Assembly: GCF_929443795.1 (NCBI RefSeq)
Contig: NC_064883.1
Location: 8,709,289 to 8,773,288 of the forward strand
Length of the DNA: 64,000 nucleotides
From: Astur gentilis
Lineage: Eukaryota; Chordata; Aves; Accipitriformes; Accipitridae
Reading direction: 5' to 3'
A program made the translations under genes and the position numbers. The notes under the pieces were generated by a model, which did not search any database, was not told where the DNA came from, and saw only the letters and a program-made list of their open reading frames with translations. Of this stretch, positions 42,896 to 55,600 are shown in pieces. The number at the start of each line of letters is the position of its first letter. Within the stretch, counting starts at the first letter, position 1.

Positions 42896-45800
42896 CCACC
42901 GTGGTTTTGGCAAGAAAGCTCTCCCAGCCGCCACAGCACCCGGAGGAGCACGGGTTTCACAGAGACATCTGCAGCACCCCACTCCACGCACAGGTGTGTC
43001 CTGCCTGTGGGGCAAACCTCCTCGTTTTGCTGTTTTGGGGAAGGCTGGTTGCTGCTCGATGCATGGGACATGGAGCCTTGGGCTCAGCGAGTGTTGAATA
43101 CCTGAGACCGCGGCTCAAACGTGACGTTAGGGAGAAAGCGGGGTAGGCGCGCGGTGGCAACACAGCAGAGGCTGCGCGGGCTGCGCGGCGCACAGCGTCC
43201 TCTCGCTTGCAGGAAGGAGGTTGGGTGCCAGCTGCTAAGCAAGAAAGCAAGCGGAAAACTATGAGCTATAGGAAACTATGTGAGGCACGTCTGGTCTCTG
43301 AAGACTACGGATGAGCTGGCGATACCAACACTGGAAACAGATGCTAAATTGATTGGAAATTATTTTGGCGGAAAGCCATAGCTGGAGCAGGAGCCCTGGT
43401 ATGAAGACAAATAGATGCAAATGCATTTGAAGTCTCAGATCTGTTTGAGAAAACAGCGACCTGTTCTCTTTTTGGCATCGCTGCAGGACTTTGCACAGGC
43501 CACGCATCACTGCATCTTGCTGGAAGCAGTGAGGTACCTACTTAGAAAGCTGCCAAATGCTGCTGGTTGGCACCAGGACCTGTTGGGGGCCCTGACAGGG
43601 AAGCAGCATCTCAGTGACTCCTTGACTGACAGCTCTGGAAGGACACGAGTATCACCACCAATTTCAGCTCCTCCTGCTGCAAGCGAAACTCCTGCACTAA
43701 CGGTGACGGCTTGCTAAAGCGGTGGGTAAGCAGTCAAAGATCCTGGAGAAATTTTACCAGACCTTGCAAGCCAGAACACCAGCAAAGTAATACGGGCTGG
43801 TAAAAGGTGAAGGTTAGGGCAATGCAAGAACACAACAAAACTTGGAAAAGCTTTTCTCCCTAATCCTCAATGTTGGGAGTTGAGCCTGCACTGCCGTTAC
43901 TGCAGCTTTGCTGGGAACCATCTCCTCATGGGGCAGGGAAGGGAAGCTTGAAGCTTTCTCAGGCTGATGTGTTTTTTTAATGGTAACACACAAGAAACAA
44001 ATCTAAAATCTGTGTTAGACACAGAAGAATAAATATACGTTAATTAAGAAATATCTTTGGGTCAATGTATTGCAATATTAGGAAAAAATACATGGTTCCG
44101 TCTTGGATGAAATCTTCCAGATGGACAGACACTTAGCTTGGTTGCACCAATGTCTGAAAGTGTCTGACGTACTGTAGTACATCCTGCACTTCCTTTTCTC
44201 AGTCCTAGTACATCTGCTTGACACTTAGTCTACCAGTCCTCAAAAGATAAAGAAAACTTTTCTCCTCATGTCTCCGATTCAGGGAACAGCTTTGCATAAA
44301 CACATTAAACTGGTGTTCAGAACCTGTGCTCCATCCAGGCTGTAGCACTGAATTATGGTCCCATATTCTGCATCTCAATAGCTTTATATTTCCTATAGGG
44401 CAGCAAAACTGCACAGCAGCCCCACGCTGTCCCCAGCATAACAGGGTTTCCAGCTGGACTAAAAAGAAACCAGCCCAGTAAAGGTTTCACTCTGCCTGGT
44501 TGCATTGGTCAAAGCTTTGGTGCTGTGAGCTTGCATTGCCTTTCCCCCTTAAATTCAGAAAACATAGTCTTTTTCCATGTACAGGAACCCTAAGAAAAAA
44601 TATTTACAGATATTTTGGTCATTGCTGAGTCTTTAATGTGTCCTCTTTGAGCTTCCTGTTTTAACAGCAGCACCTATGTGTTCCTATGAACCCTACAGGT
44701 TCAGCACACCATTTTTTATTTTGAACCATGGATCTAGATTCCTGTGCGGACAGGAATTTAGCAGCCACTATCACAGCCCATGACCTTTACTAAAAAACAT
44801 CACAAACTCTGTCAAAGCTTTAGCTGGGGCTCTTTCTGCAGTTCACCTGGGATCCTGTAATGGCAACAGATCTGGGTTTTTTGACTAGTGGATGTTGTAG
44901 TGAGGAGACATTTGCCTGGGAGGTATCTTTTTGTGCACAGGATTTCTCTTAGTCTGTGCAGCGCTGCTGGTCTGTGTTCAGCTGTTTAGGAGAGCAGAGC
45001 ATTTTACAGAGCTGACTAATGACTCACACTGGCAGACGGTCCTTCTGCACAGCCGCAGACCTCCTGGCCACAGCCACCACGTTCTGCTCTCCTTTACCTG
45101 TGGACACGTTTCAGCTGTAAAATAGGACACTGCGGTACTGGTTGGCAAGTGGATACTGCAGCTCATGGTTAGAAGCTGGGCTTCCAGGCATTAGACTGTG
45201 GGTTTTGCCAAAGTACTGATAGTTATGGGGAAGGTCTGCAGATACTATGATGCATGATGGAGCCCATCACTTCCCTTGTCCTCCTCTGGTCCAAAAATAC
45301 CAACGGAAAGAAGTTGGTCTGCATGGCTGTAGCAAGTTGCAAGTCACTACTTCTCTGTTGACAATGGACATCTGTTCAATTTGTTTATTGCATGCCTGGA
45401 TGGAAAGCTGAAACCTCATCTTTCTGCTACAACAGCACCATGTGATTTCAAACAACAAAAGGAAAACAGTTCATCATAATGCTGCACGCGAGTGAAGTTT
45501 TGATAGACTCTGTACTGCTTTCAACGTCTGTCTTGCATACATCCCCTTTGTTTTGGTGCGCAGAGCTGCAGTTGTCTAGCACAGCATAACACAGTATAGA
45601 GAGCAGCACCAGAAGTGCCAGCTCTGCGTAGCACTGAGCCCTGCCCCAGCAGCAGCCCCATCTAACCGTGACATGTAACAGCATGGCTTCGGAGGAGCTG
45701 CCAGGTGAAGCAGTGGACTGGGCTCAGTGGTTTGTTGTGGGACAGCCGACGCCCCAGGAGAGCCACCGAAGCAATCTGTGCCACGGCTGCAATGACAGCT

Positions 45801-46719
45801 CACGCCAGCGGCACCCAGGCTCACCCATGTGCCAAGTTATTTCCACATGCCCATGGAACAGAGCCAAGACAGTGTCTTAGGGGGACTGCTGAAAGCGTTA
45901 GTGACACGGCTGTTGTTATTCAGCTGAAACTGCCAGGGTCTCACACCACTGATAACCTGCTCATTTCCTTAGGAAGGAGAGAGGATGAACAAAACCCTGG
46001 AGCAGTGAAAGAGGGATGCGATCTCTGCCCTGGAAGGCCTTCTAAACTATTCGTCCCTCACTGAGGGACCACCAGCTCAGCCCCAGCAGGTGAGACAGAG
46101 GATGCTGAGTTCGGGGCTCCTGCCAGAGCTCAGCCCTTGCTGAAGGAAATGCAGCTCTCAGCCTTTGCAGAGCTGATGCTCTGGGGCCTGCGGCAATTGG
46201 AAGGGCTCAGAGTCTCCTGTATCTCACAGGAGACAGCCAGCTTTAGCTGAGCAGTGCTGCTGTTGCTGCAACAGGACACGTGCATCCTCCCCCTGCCACA
46301 GGGCTGGTTAGGCACAGGCAGGGGCTCAGTCTCATCTCTCTTCTCCAGCTGAGAAAATGCCTCCACCGCTTCACCGATCTCTGCCTGGATGTTGCCATTT
46401 AACAGAGGGACTTGACCTTGCTAGAGACTGACAACTGGGTATCACAGATCTGCTCTCAGGTCCACGCTGTGTTTATACACAGAGAGAAAGAAAAGGCGGG
46501 GGGGGGAGGGAGAGGGGAGATGTTACACCCACATTCATTAAGGAGCCCCAGTCTTAATCTGCATCTCCAGATGACCACAGAGGAGTTTCTGAAGTCTTTG
46601 AAATCTCTACAGAAGAGATTCAAGTCCAGGCAAAAGAAGGACAATTAATACATGCAATTTTAAAATTCTAATTCCTCTCACACTGGCTTTTGTAACTACA
46701 GCCTTCACATATTTACACC
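42896..46719. other. Intergenic DNA
   Basis: No gene or repeat family recognised. A G-rich patch lies near 46,498-46,520. Open frames show no homology I can name. Confidence 0.45.
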
Positions 46720-46754
46720 GGCCAAGGACCCACAACCATATGCCAGACACAGCT

Positions 46755-46760
46755 TTTATT
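46755..46760 (-). terminator. Candidate poly(A) signal for PLEKHA8 (AATAAA)
   Basis: TTTATT on the + strand is AATAAA on the transcript strand. Within about 20-40 bases downstream on that strand lies a GU-rich stretch (GGTTGTGGGTCC), as expected of a cleavage site. Another AATAAA lies at 46,980-46,985 without a GU-rich element. Confidence 0.35.
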
Positions 46761-48656
46761 CTCGTAATCAAAAACAGGCTCCATGTGTGTTAACATTCTT
46801 CGTACAAAGATACATACAGGTAGTTTCTGTGAACCAAAAACTCACTGTTTTTGACTGTTCACACAGTACCTAGAACAGATGCGGTCCTGAAGAGCACTTT
46901 AGGACCTCTATCATAATAAAAGGAACAAAATCCATGCAAGGAGAAAGCAAGATTTTAAAACATGCTTATTTTAAATAAGTTTATTATAATGAAATAATAT
47001 AAAAGTCTGACAAAGGTCTTAACAATGCTCCAAAAGAAGAGACAGATGCTGTATGATTTGAGAGATGGTGCAGACTGGAAACTCCAAAGTATTTTGGACT
47101 GAACTGCTTATGATAGCACAATCTGTGCAATGCTTACACTGGATGAGGTGATTTGGGGGGCCTTAGAATTAAGCCCTTAGAATTAAGTAAATTTAAAGTG
47201 TGAGGCAATATACCTTCTCTTCATCTTTAAATGTATTTCGGTATGTATGTAATGTATTTTAGCACGTATAAGCAAGGCTTGCAGCAAGTTCAGCTTGACA
47301 TTGGTAAAATGTATGCCCAAAATTGGCTTGAAAAAAGAAAATAGGAAAGGAAACCACAAAAGCAAGCTGCTTTGGTTTTCAGTTTAGTCACCATATTCTG
47401 GAATGCAATTTACTTATTTAGCTTCAAGTAGACATAAATCTCAAACTTTCAAGATGGCTTTAAATAAAGGAATTGATAAGTTTGGGACCCCCTAAATGCT
47501 GCAATGCAAAATAAAGTTAACAAACTTAGTGTTAAGCAGAAATCAGGATATAAAACCAAGGAAGTTTCATATATTAAAAAAAGTAAAATCCGCCTCTAGC
47601 ATATTTGGAGTATCTGAGGGTAGAAATCCTATACCAAGAAAGGGATATTAAAAATGATAGTCAAAGACCACATTTTGAAGAACTGCATGCCAGTGGGAAA
47701 GTGCACGTGTTTAAGTGAAGCATACGCCTATGTTCTAACTTCAAAGCAAGTGCTTAAATCCTTGTATGAACTGTGAGCAGGATCAGCTACTGCCTGGACT
47801 TGCTCAGAACCAGTAAGTGCGCTACGATACCCCTTCTGCAACAAGGGTGATTTTATATTGCTTGGAGCATGCAGTAGTTTGCAGGGTTTGTTCACCAAGG
47901 GGCTACAGAATGCAGCAAAGAGGCACGAATTCAGTCATTTCCACCCTGTTCTCCTTTTGTTATCTGTACTACGCAGGTAAGAGAAAAGAAATAAGTCAAT
48001 TAAAAAAAACAAACCCCCTGTGCTTTCACTTGTAATAGGTAGAACTGCCAAGTCTGAAGTGTCCCAATTTAAATTTCATTGGTGAAATTAAAAGTTCAAA
48101 GCGGTGGGCTTTTCTTGGCAAAATACGCCAAACCAGGGAGAAACTTCAGAGAAGAGCAGCACATGCTCCATCTGACTGTCTGCCAAAGAATTCAGGCCTG
48201 ATTTTCCACATTTACATTTGTATCACTTACAAAACTTCTTGCTTTGCGCTCTTATGGAGAGATGCTTCCACTTGACAGCAACAGCTCTGGTAGCAAAGCA
48301 GATGACAATGGAAGGAAAGGAAGGGGTGGTGACCAGATGGGGGAAGAGGGAAAGATAGCCAGGTAGGAACAGGCTACTGATCTTTTTTGGTGTCTGAAAG
48401 GCAGTTTAAGGTCCCCTAAAGTTTTTCACAAAAGGTGAAGTGATAATGATAAGAAGGTCCAACATACGGACATAGTAACACTGTTTTCTGTAATGGTCCG
48501 CACCCCTTTGCCAAAGCACGCTGCAAACAACTGGAGCACATTTTGGGCATACTTTTTATACATTCAGCCAACGAAGTGACACTTTTCGCACTATGAAACA
48601 TTTTTAAAACAAACAGCTGTAACCTAAATCTTGACGATGCTTTACATAAAGCTTGT

Positions 48657-48692
48657 TAAGTGAAGGTATATGCTTGTAAGTGAAGGTATATG
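48657..48692. repeat. 16-bp motif repeated at 20-bp spacing
   Basis: TAAGTGAAGGTATATG occurs at 48,657 and 48,677, separated by four bases. Confidence 0.8.
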
Positions 48693-48896
48693 GCCCTTAA
48701 CTTTAAGTGCATCTGTTAAAGGGAGACCCATATTACAACAGTGTCAAGATGGGATGTTTCAATGACTCCTTAAGTTTACACTAAAGCACTTGAGTATCCA
48801 GTTCATATTCTACATTTGTAATGTCACAGAACTTCAATATGCAACTGAGTATGGTGTCTTAAAATAGCAGAAGGGGCTCCAGAACATAGTTTATTT

Positions 48897-48923
48897 AAAA
48901 AAAAATAAATAAAATAAATAAAA
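48897..48923 (-). promoter_or_regulatory. Possible AU-rich element in the PLEKHA8 3' UTR
   Basis: On the - strand this reads as T-rich sequence with two ATTTA pentamers within TTTATTTATTTTATTTATTT. AU-rich elements of this form can bind mRNA-decay proteins. It might also be only a low-complexity AT repeat. Confidence 0.3.
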
Positions 48924-51900
48924 GCCTCCCATTGCTAAGCAGAACTCGACTGAAATTATTTGAGAGCTCTGCTCTAATGCCAATGGCACTATATGACAAA
49001 GATGTGGGTATAATCTCTATTCAAATATGCTGACTGCCATTATTTAGTACTAGATAGCACTTCTATCAGATTGCTTTGGGATTTACCATGTCTCAGCAAG
49101 GATGCACACTGGATAGACACTGTCAGTGTCATATGCTGTATCAGAGTTCTACGCTCAGCTATACTAATTTCACAAAAAGCAGCCTTACTGCCCTAGGGTA
49201 AGGCTGTGATTACTCTTATTTTGCCATGGCTAAGTAAAATCCCTGAGAATATGCAACTGTTAGACATTGAAGGAAACAGCCAAAAGCATTTCTAAAGGAA
49301 AGGGACGCAAAAACTTTGGACTAGTGCAGTTTAAGAAACCAAAGCAGTTCATGTAAAGTATACAGAGCAAGGGTGCTGTTATCTGAGAGTCACGTGGACC
49401 TCTATCAGTATGCAGGTCAGTTGTTCATAAATACCAGGCATTATCAAAACCCCAAACAACCCTAACCAATCAACGAACCAAAAAAATCAAACAGAAAACA
49501 CCGAGCCTTCTCTCCAATTCTAAATTTGAAGGCCAAAAGTTAGTTGCTTGCTCTCTACAACTATTAAAATCAAAAGCAGTCCTCTCTGCTTGCCACACTG
49601 ACATCACAGGAAAAGAAAGAAGCGAATCCTCCCACAGCGTGTTTGCTTCCACTTTGTCATCTGGTCTGTTGCATCCTTAGGGGTATAACTTGGAGCTCAG
49701 CTCTGCAACATGCTGCATGGGTTTCTTCCTCAGTGGTGGTTTGACTGGAAATACGGCATTCCTAAGTCTTAGAAGTGCTCAATGCCCTGCAAGAGCAGTG
49801 CATGGTGAAATACAAGTTTTGAAGGCAAGGAGACTTTGCTCAATTCCTTCTCTACGAGTACCCTGTTTAACAACCAGCACAGAGGGGTCCCCTGAAGCCA
49901 CAGTCTCCTAAGAATGTTGTCAAGCACCAATTCCAGAGTTCAGAAGACCAACTTTACACAGAAGAGCAAGACAAGAAAGCCTGCTCCAAGGCAGGATGCC
50001 ATGCTGATTAGTGGATATGCAATGTGGACCACTCTCTATTTGTTAGAAGAAAGAAGAGTGGTAGAAGTTAGTAATTGCTGAAGCTAATGGCCCAATGAAG
50101 CTGTTAAGTTCTCTGCCTAGGAAATAAAGCTTCCCGACTTTCTCTATCAAACACTGGATCTGATGCGCTACTAACAAACCAGTGGTTCTCCGCTAGTTAA
50201 AAAACAAAACAAAAACAAACAAAACAAATGGAAACCCCACAAATACCTCCAAGACTTTAAGTGCTGAATACGCTTTCCTGCTACTGGAAAACCTTAGAGC
50301 AAAAAGGGAAGTCAATTTTCTTCATGATCGGACAGTTAATTTCTAGAGAAGAGGGATCTCCTTCTGCTCTCCCCATACCCCAGCTGATATTCTGTGGAAA
50401 TGTGGTCTCCATCGCCTTCCCAGACCATTCAGCTAAAAACTATTACAGCATTTTCCCACATAACAGCTGAAAACCTTGAGGAAACCAAGTCAGGGTTGAG
50501 AGTTGGTTGTTCTACTACAGGGGTGGTTTCTTTGCGTTCATGCTTACAGGAAGCAGACAGCCGAATCCCAAAGGCTCTCTGCTTCATTCTTAGCACTGCA
50601 AGTAGTGAAATTATTGAATGGAGCTTTGGTCAAAAGTTTTGACTTTGTACTCAAACATAAATATATACTACTTAAATTAAGGAACCCCAAAAACCTAAAA
50701 CGCCCACATCCTTCTTATTCCTCTTAGAGTGTGCAGGAACTACTGATAGGCACAACTCAGAGAAGGTGACAGGAACATCTGTTTAAATGCCTAATTAGAG
50801 TCCTGGTACCTTGCTGTATACACCAAGTGTGACATTTGGTCTTTTGTTCAAGCATCATATGCTTTTCTTAAAGCTCACAACACTAGCCTCTTTAGAAAGG
50901 ATCAAGTATTCGGTGTGCAGAGAGGCTCCCATCACAGAGCGATGCAGGGCAGCAGGCCTGCAGTACATTCACTTTATCGACAGCATGGTTTTTAGCCTAG
51001 CAAAAGCCAGTACTGCTTTTGTGAGTATGGCAACACTGACTTCTATATTTATGAAGATTTATTAATTCTAAGTGCCTCATTAGCACAGTCTTCTCTCCTC
51101 CTGCACATGATTTAAACTCAGCTCTTTGCACAAAGCCATCTGAAGCCCTAAGTCACCACTGAGAGACCCGCTTATGCCTTGAATGGGCAGTCAATAATTC
51201 ACAGACAGCCTCCTAGTCATCAACACAACTAGGAATTTTGTCCTTAACTGTATCGCCAGCTAAAAGGACTTCTTTATTATTTTTAACAGCAGCAGTGTTA
51301 AGGAGCACATTTTTATCTGTATCAGCAAGATGGGAAAAAGGGCAAATCTTACTTTCTTAATTTCCAGTCACTGCTACATAATTTCAGATTTTAAGGTTTG
51401 TAATTAGCCTGATGTGTAATGGCTCCGTGACAAATTCTAGCTTCCCCTATGCTCTACTCATTTCATGTCCACTTTCATGAAGTCTCTGCCCATAATGGCA
51501 GCCTAGGAAGGATTTTAATGAAATCTGCTTTTTAAACTGCTACCTGTATTCAATTTAAAAGCAAGTATTACGTTTTTGTGTGAATTTAAGAAAACCCTAA
51601 ACCCAAAATAGAAAAACCCACCAAAACCTTCATAAACCAGGATGATGGACATGATTTGCAATTACTTGTGTAAAGCACTGTTGAAACTGGCTGGGCTCTG
51701 CCAGTCTGTGCCAGCAAATTTCTTGTGGTCTACTGGCAGGAGCTGACAGGGAAAACATGGCATGTACTGGGAGCTGGTCAGGGAACATGACACCTACTTT
51801 CAAAGGCTGGTTCCTGGGGAAGCTCAGACCACCAGCCACATACGCCTGTGCTGAAGATCTCTGTAATATTTGGAGAGCTGCTGCATTAAAAAGCTTCAAC

Positions 51901-52443
51901 CCAAATTAAGGGACAAACTCACCACGTACCTTCTAAGCTGGCATTTAGCTGCCCTTCTCTTCTGCTACCACGGTAACAATAACTCTCACTACCTCTGTCC
52001 TCCTACACCACCGCAGGGAGTGGGCACAGGACATGGGAGAGCCACAGCCAGCAGCGCCAGCCTGGGCACCGTGCTGACGTCCCAACGACTCCACTCCACA
52101 CACGGCTCTCTCCTAAGGTACGGGAGCAAAGGCCAAATTCTGCTCTGTTACTTTTATAAGGTGAAGAGAAGAGGACATGCACAGGCAGGAGAGAAACAGT
52201 CAAAAACATTCATCACCGACATAGTTATGACCCAAAGAGAAACAGTACCTCTGCATTTAAACACAAAGCAAGCATTAACAAAAAAATAAAAATCATACAT
52301 ACCCTTCCCCCAAAACAGTCACAACACCCTTCCCACGTGAAAAGATACAAGGAACAGAAAAAATGTCCAAAAAAACCCAAAACAAAAGAAATCTTTGTTA
52401 ACAGACACAGTCCCTGAAGTTTTAAGACACGGTCTTGCTGTAG

Positions 52444-52641
52444 TCATACCACCTCATCTGACTCCAAACCATGTACTTCATAGAGAGTGTCCAAGATATT
52501 TAGCTGCTTTTCCATGGCTGGCAAGTAAATGTTGAGGTCCCTCTGCATTCCTTTGTAAAATGTTTCTTCCTGAGGATCACACTCCTCTACAGACAGAGCT
52601 GCCACAAAGTCTTCGTACGTTGGAGCTGCCCTTAAAGCTAA
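52444..52641 (-). CDS. PLEKHA8: PLEKHA8 last coding exon
   Basis: The acceptor CTCTCCCAG opens 65 codons and TGA. It begins LALRAAPTYEDFVAALSVEE and ends HGLESDEVV. The hydrophobic C-terminal helix of the GLTP fold is complete. Confidence 0.97.
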   Translation of the reverse strand, partial: LALRAAPTYEDFVAALSVEECDPQEETFYKGMQRDLNIYLPAMEKQLNILDTLYEVHGLESDEVV

Positions 52642-55600
52642 CTGGGAGAGGAACCAAAGCTTTTAGATTTGCAAAGCAGAACAGGAAAAGAAATCAAACT
52701 AAAGCCATGAAAAAAACTTCTAAGACATTCTAAGACATCCCTCTTTGCGCTTAAGATTGCATAGCTTTAACGTATTTATGCGTATGTGCATATGTTAAGA
52801 TTTTGAACTGACAGGGAGACTAATATATATATATTATTTTTTTTTTATTATCTCTATGTAGATCCCCAGTTTGAGACATCTTCAGAGAGGTCTGATTTTT
52901 AGCAAGTGAATTAAATACAAACCCCAAATAAAGTACAGTTTGTTAGGGGAGATCCCAACCCCAGTGTCACACACTTCAACATCGAAGTCCCATTCTCAAG
53001 ACAGTCTTTAAAAAGCCTTCCCCGACATTTCTGTTTCTCCCAGTCTGTCACGATCGCCTCGATGAGGCTCTTTTTTCAATTTCAGTGATAATTTCCAGTG
53101 ACAGACACGAGGGGGAGCTGCCAGACTGGACAAAAATAAACCATTTCCTCTAGCCAAAATATTCTACTTCAACTCCCTGACACACTCCGCACTAACCATT
53201 CTTGGATGCTCACATCCAAATAGAGAGCAGTCCTCAAAAAAGCAACCTCAAACCCTCATTTCTTCAATTAATAGCCCTGCAAGACTATGCTTAAAAACAC
53301 ACAATGAAAAAAAAATGTGCATTCAAGCATGATCTGTCTGTTTTGGCTCCAGAAAGCAGGTTTCACCCTGAAAGCCCAATACTGAACATAGTGATAGCCA
53401 CAATCCTCAGCCAGAAAATAAGGTCTGACAAGGGATTATATTCATTTTAATGCTTATAATTTTAACATGGTTTATTAATTACACACAACGTAAGATCACA
53501 TTAACAAGACCTCCCAGCTCTATCAGCAACCAAGATAAATACTTACTGCAAAGACCCCGCGGACAACCCACCCATGGTGCTGCCGTAATGTCTTTCCATA
53601 AGCGTTGTCTTAAAGGAAGAAAAAACCAAAAATTAATCAAGAGATAGATGTATGGCAGTTTTAAGCCTGCATCACAAAGAGAACTTTGAGAACACAGAGA
53701 GCTTAGAAACAACTATTTAAGGATATATTCTTGCCACTGGATACAAATAATGACTGTTTCTGACCAAAGTTATGACTGAAACGAGATGACAGATTTGGGA
53801 TTTTTGCACTGGCATCTCAGCTCTGCTGTCAAATCTCCTTCAACTCACTGGCAGCAAGTAAGTGTTCTAACAGTCAGGAAGGCAAATATAATTCTTATTT
53901 GACTAGCTGTGCTTTGCGACTAACACTTCTACTATCTAGTTCTCAGTTCAGTGCAAGTCTGAGAATATAATATACAGGGTCAAACAATCCTGCAAAGTGA
54001 CCATTAGTCAGCCTCAATCAAGGCGGTTAGCTCAGGCATTGACCAAGAACTCTTTACATCTGAGGGTCAAGTTTCGAGGGTCATTGGAACAGAAAGCACA
54101 GGCCCCTTATTAAAATAATCCTCAGGATCTCTATTGTGAGTGCCCCTGAGTGTAGCTTTTGATGAAGGCCCTTCTTATGTTCCTAGACAGCTCCACTTTC
54201 ATATACAAAGGTTTCTATATACAAAGCCAAACATCTTTGAGCCATATTTTCCCAGTCTTTGTCACTGTCATCATTTCATATGCTCATCCTTCAGCTGAAT
54301 TTTTAAGTATCTGACATTGTATTCTGAGCTGTTCACCTTGAAGAAAGAGAACCTCTGTTTTGCTGCTTTAGGACATTTGCTCAAAAGACTGCAGACAGTT
54401 ATTATTGGAACAGTATAAAAAGTCAGTAAAACACAGCCACAAGTTTTGCTGTAATATGAAGTACTCCTCATCTATCAGTCTAATGACTGGGAAATGCAGC
54501 TTTTCTACTTTACAGTAGGAGTGAGAATCTGTGAGAAAAGATACAGTAATAAGAGCAATAAAATAAGGAGAAAAAAGAGTATTGTGTAGCAAACAGGACT
54601 GAGAAGTCTATTCTCTGCCTTGTCAGCAAATATAGGGGACACTAAAAACACCAGAAGTTGAAAAGTTTGCTTAGATTTAAATCCCAAGTAAAGACAAATC
54701 CCTTTAGAAAGTTGTTTGCTACTCAGAAGATCATAAGAACTGGTGAATATTCCATTTTTTATTTTCATTTCATTAGCTTGATATTTGAGGTTGTAGAAAG
54801 AGAAGGTATACCCCATCTTTACTTGAGATTTGAATAGCACAGTAACTCCTAAATAAGAAACTGTAACAGTAAACCAAAGCTGCACTGGTGATAGAGATAT
54901 GAAAGAGCTTTTCAGGGGGAGAAAGGGAAGGAATAAGTGAGAAAAAAACCCAGCAGCATGGCTCTGCTGTGGAGGCAGAGCAATTCAAGAAGTAATTCAG
55001 TGCTGAAGCCTTCACACTCAGAAGGTCAAATATGTGCCTTGACTTTCTGGGGTGTTTAACATCCACATCTGGTAGCAGTGTATTTACAGTCCCACTTCCA
55101 AGAGCTGCTTACATGCTTCAGTGTAGTACTTCTTTTTACTAATCCTATCAGACGACTGCTTAGCTATTTAAAAGAAACTAAAAAAAAAAAAAAAGCTTTA
55201 AAAAAAACTGTTTTGAAGGATTATCGTAACATTAGACTGCATGGACATAGAGAGGGTCTTACTCAAGAATAACCTAAGTCTAAGAGGGGTTTGTATTTTG
55301 TTTTATGCTTGCTGTGGGCACTAGCCTGACTAAGTGTCAGAAATTGTGTACTTGGAAAAAAAACCTTCTTTCCTGATACAAGCAATTCACCACCACACTG
55401 GCAAAGAGGTGACTTCAAAGAGTGATGGCTGATATCACAAGGAACTAAAAAAATAACACAACAGCATCTATAAATTTGAGAGCACTCTTGCTCCAAACCA
55501 GTAGAGAAAATGGAATGAGACAAAGCACTTTTTTTCCCTAAGATGTGACTGTCTCCCTTGCCAAAAAATTGCCAATTAAAGGAATCTTTATCTGCTATTA

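Larger units (their letters stand above)
46720..52443 (-). other. PLEKHA8: Probable PLEKHA8 3' untranslated region
   Basis: AT-rich, repeat-poor sequence follows the PLEKHA8 stop. It extends to a good poly(A) configuration at about 46,720-46,760. On the transcript strand it contains a stretch with ATTTA pentamers (complement of 48,897-48,923). PLEKHA8 is known to have a long 3' UTR in mammals. The extent here is inferred, and upstream AATAAA sites could give shorter forms. Confidence 0.4.
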
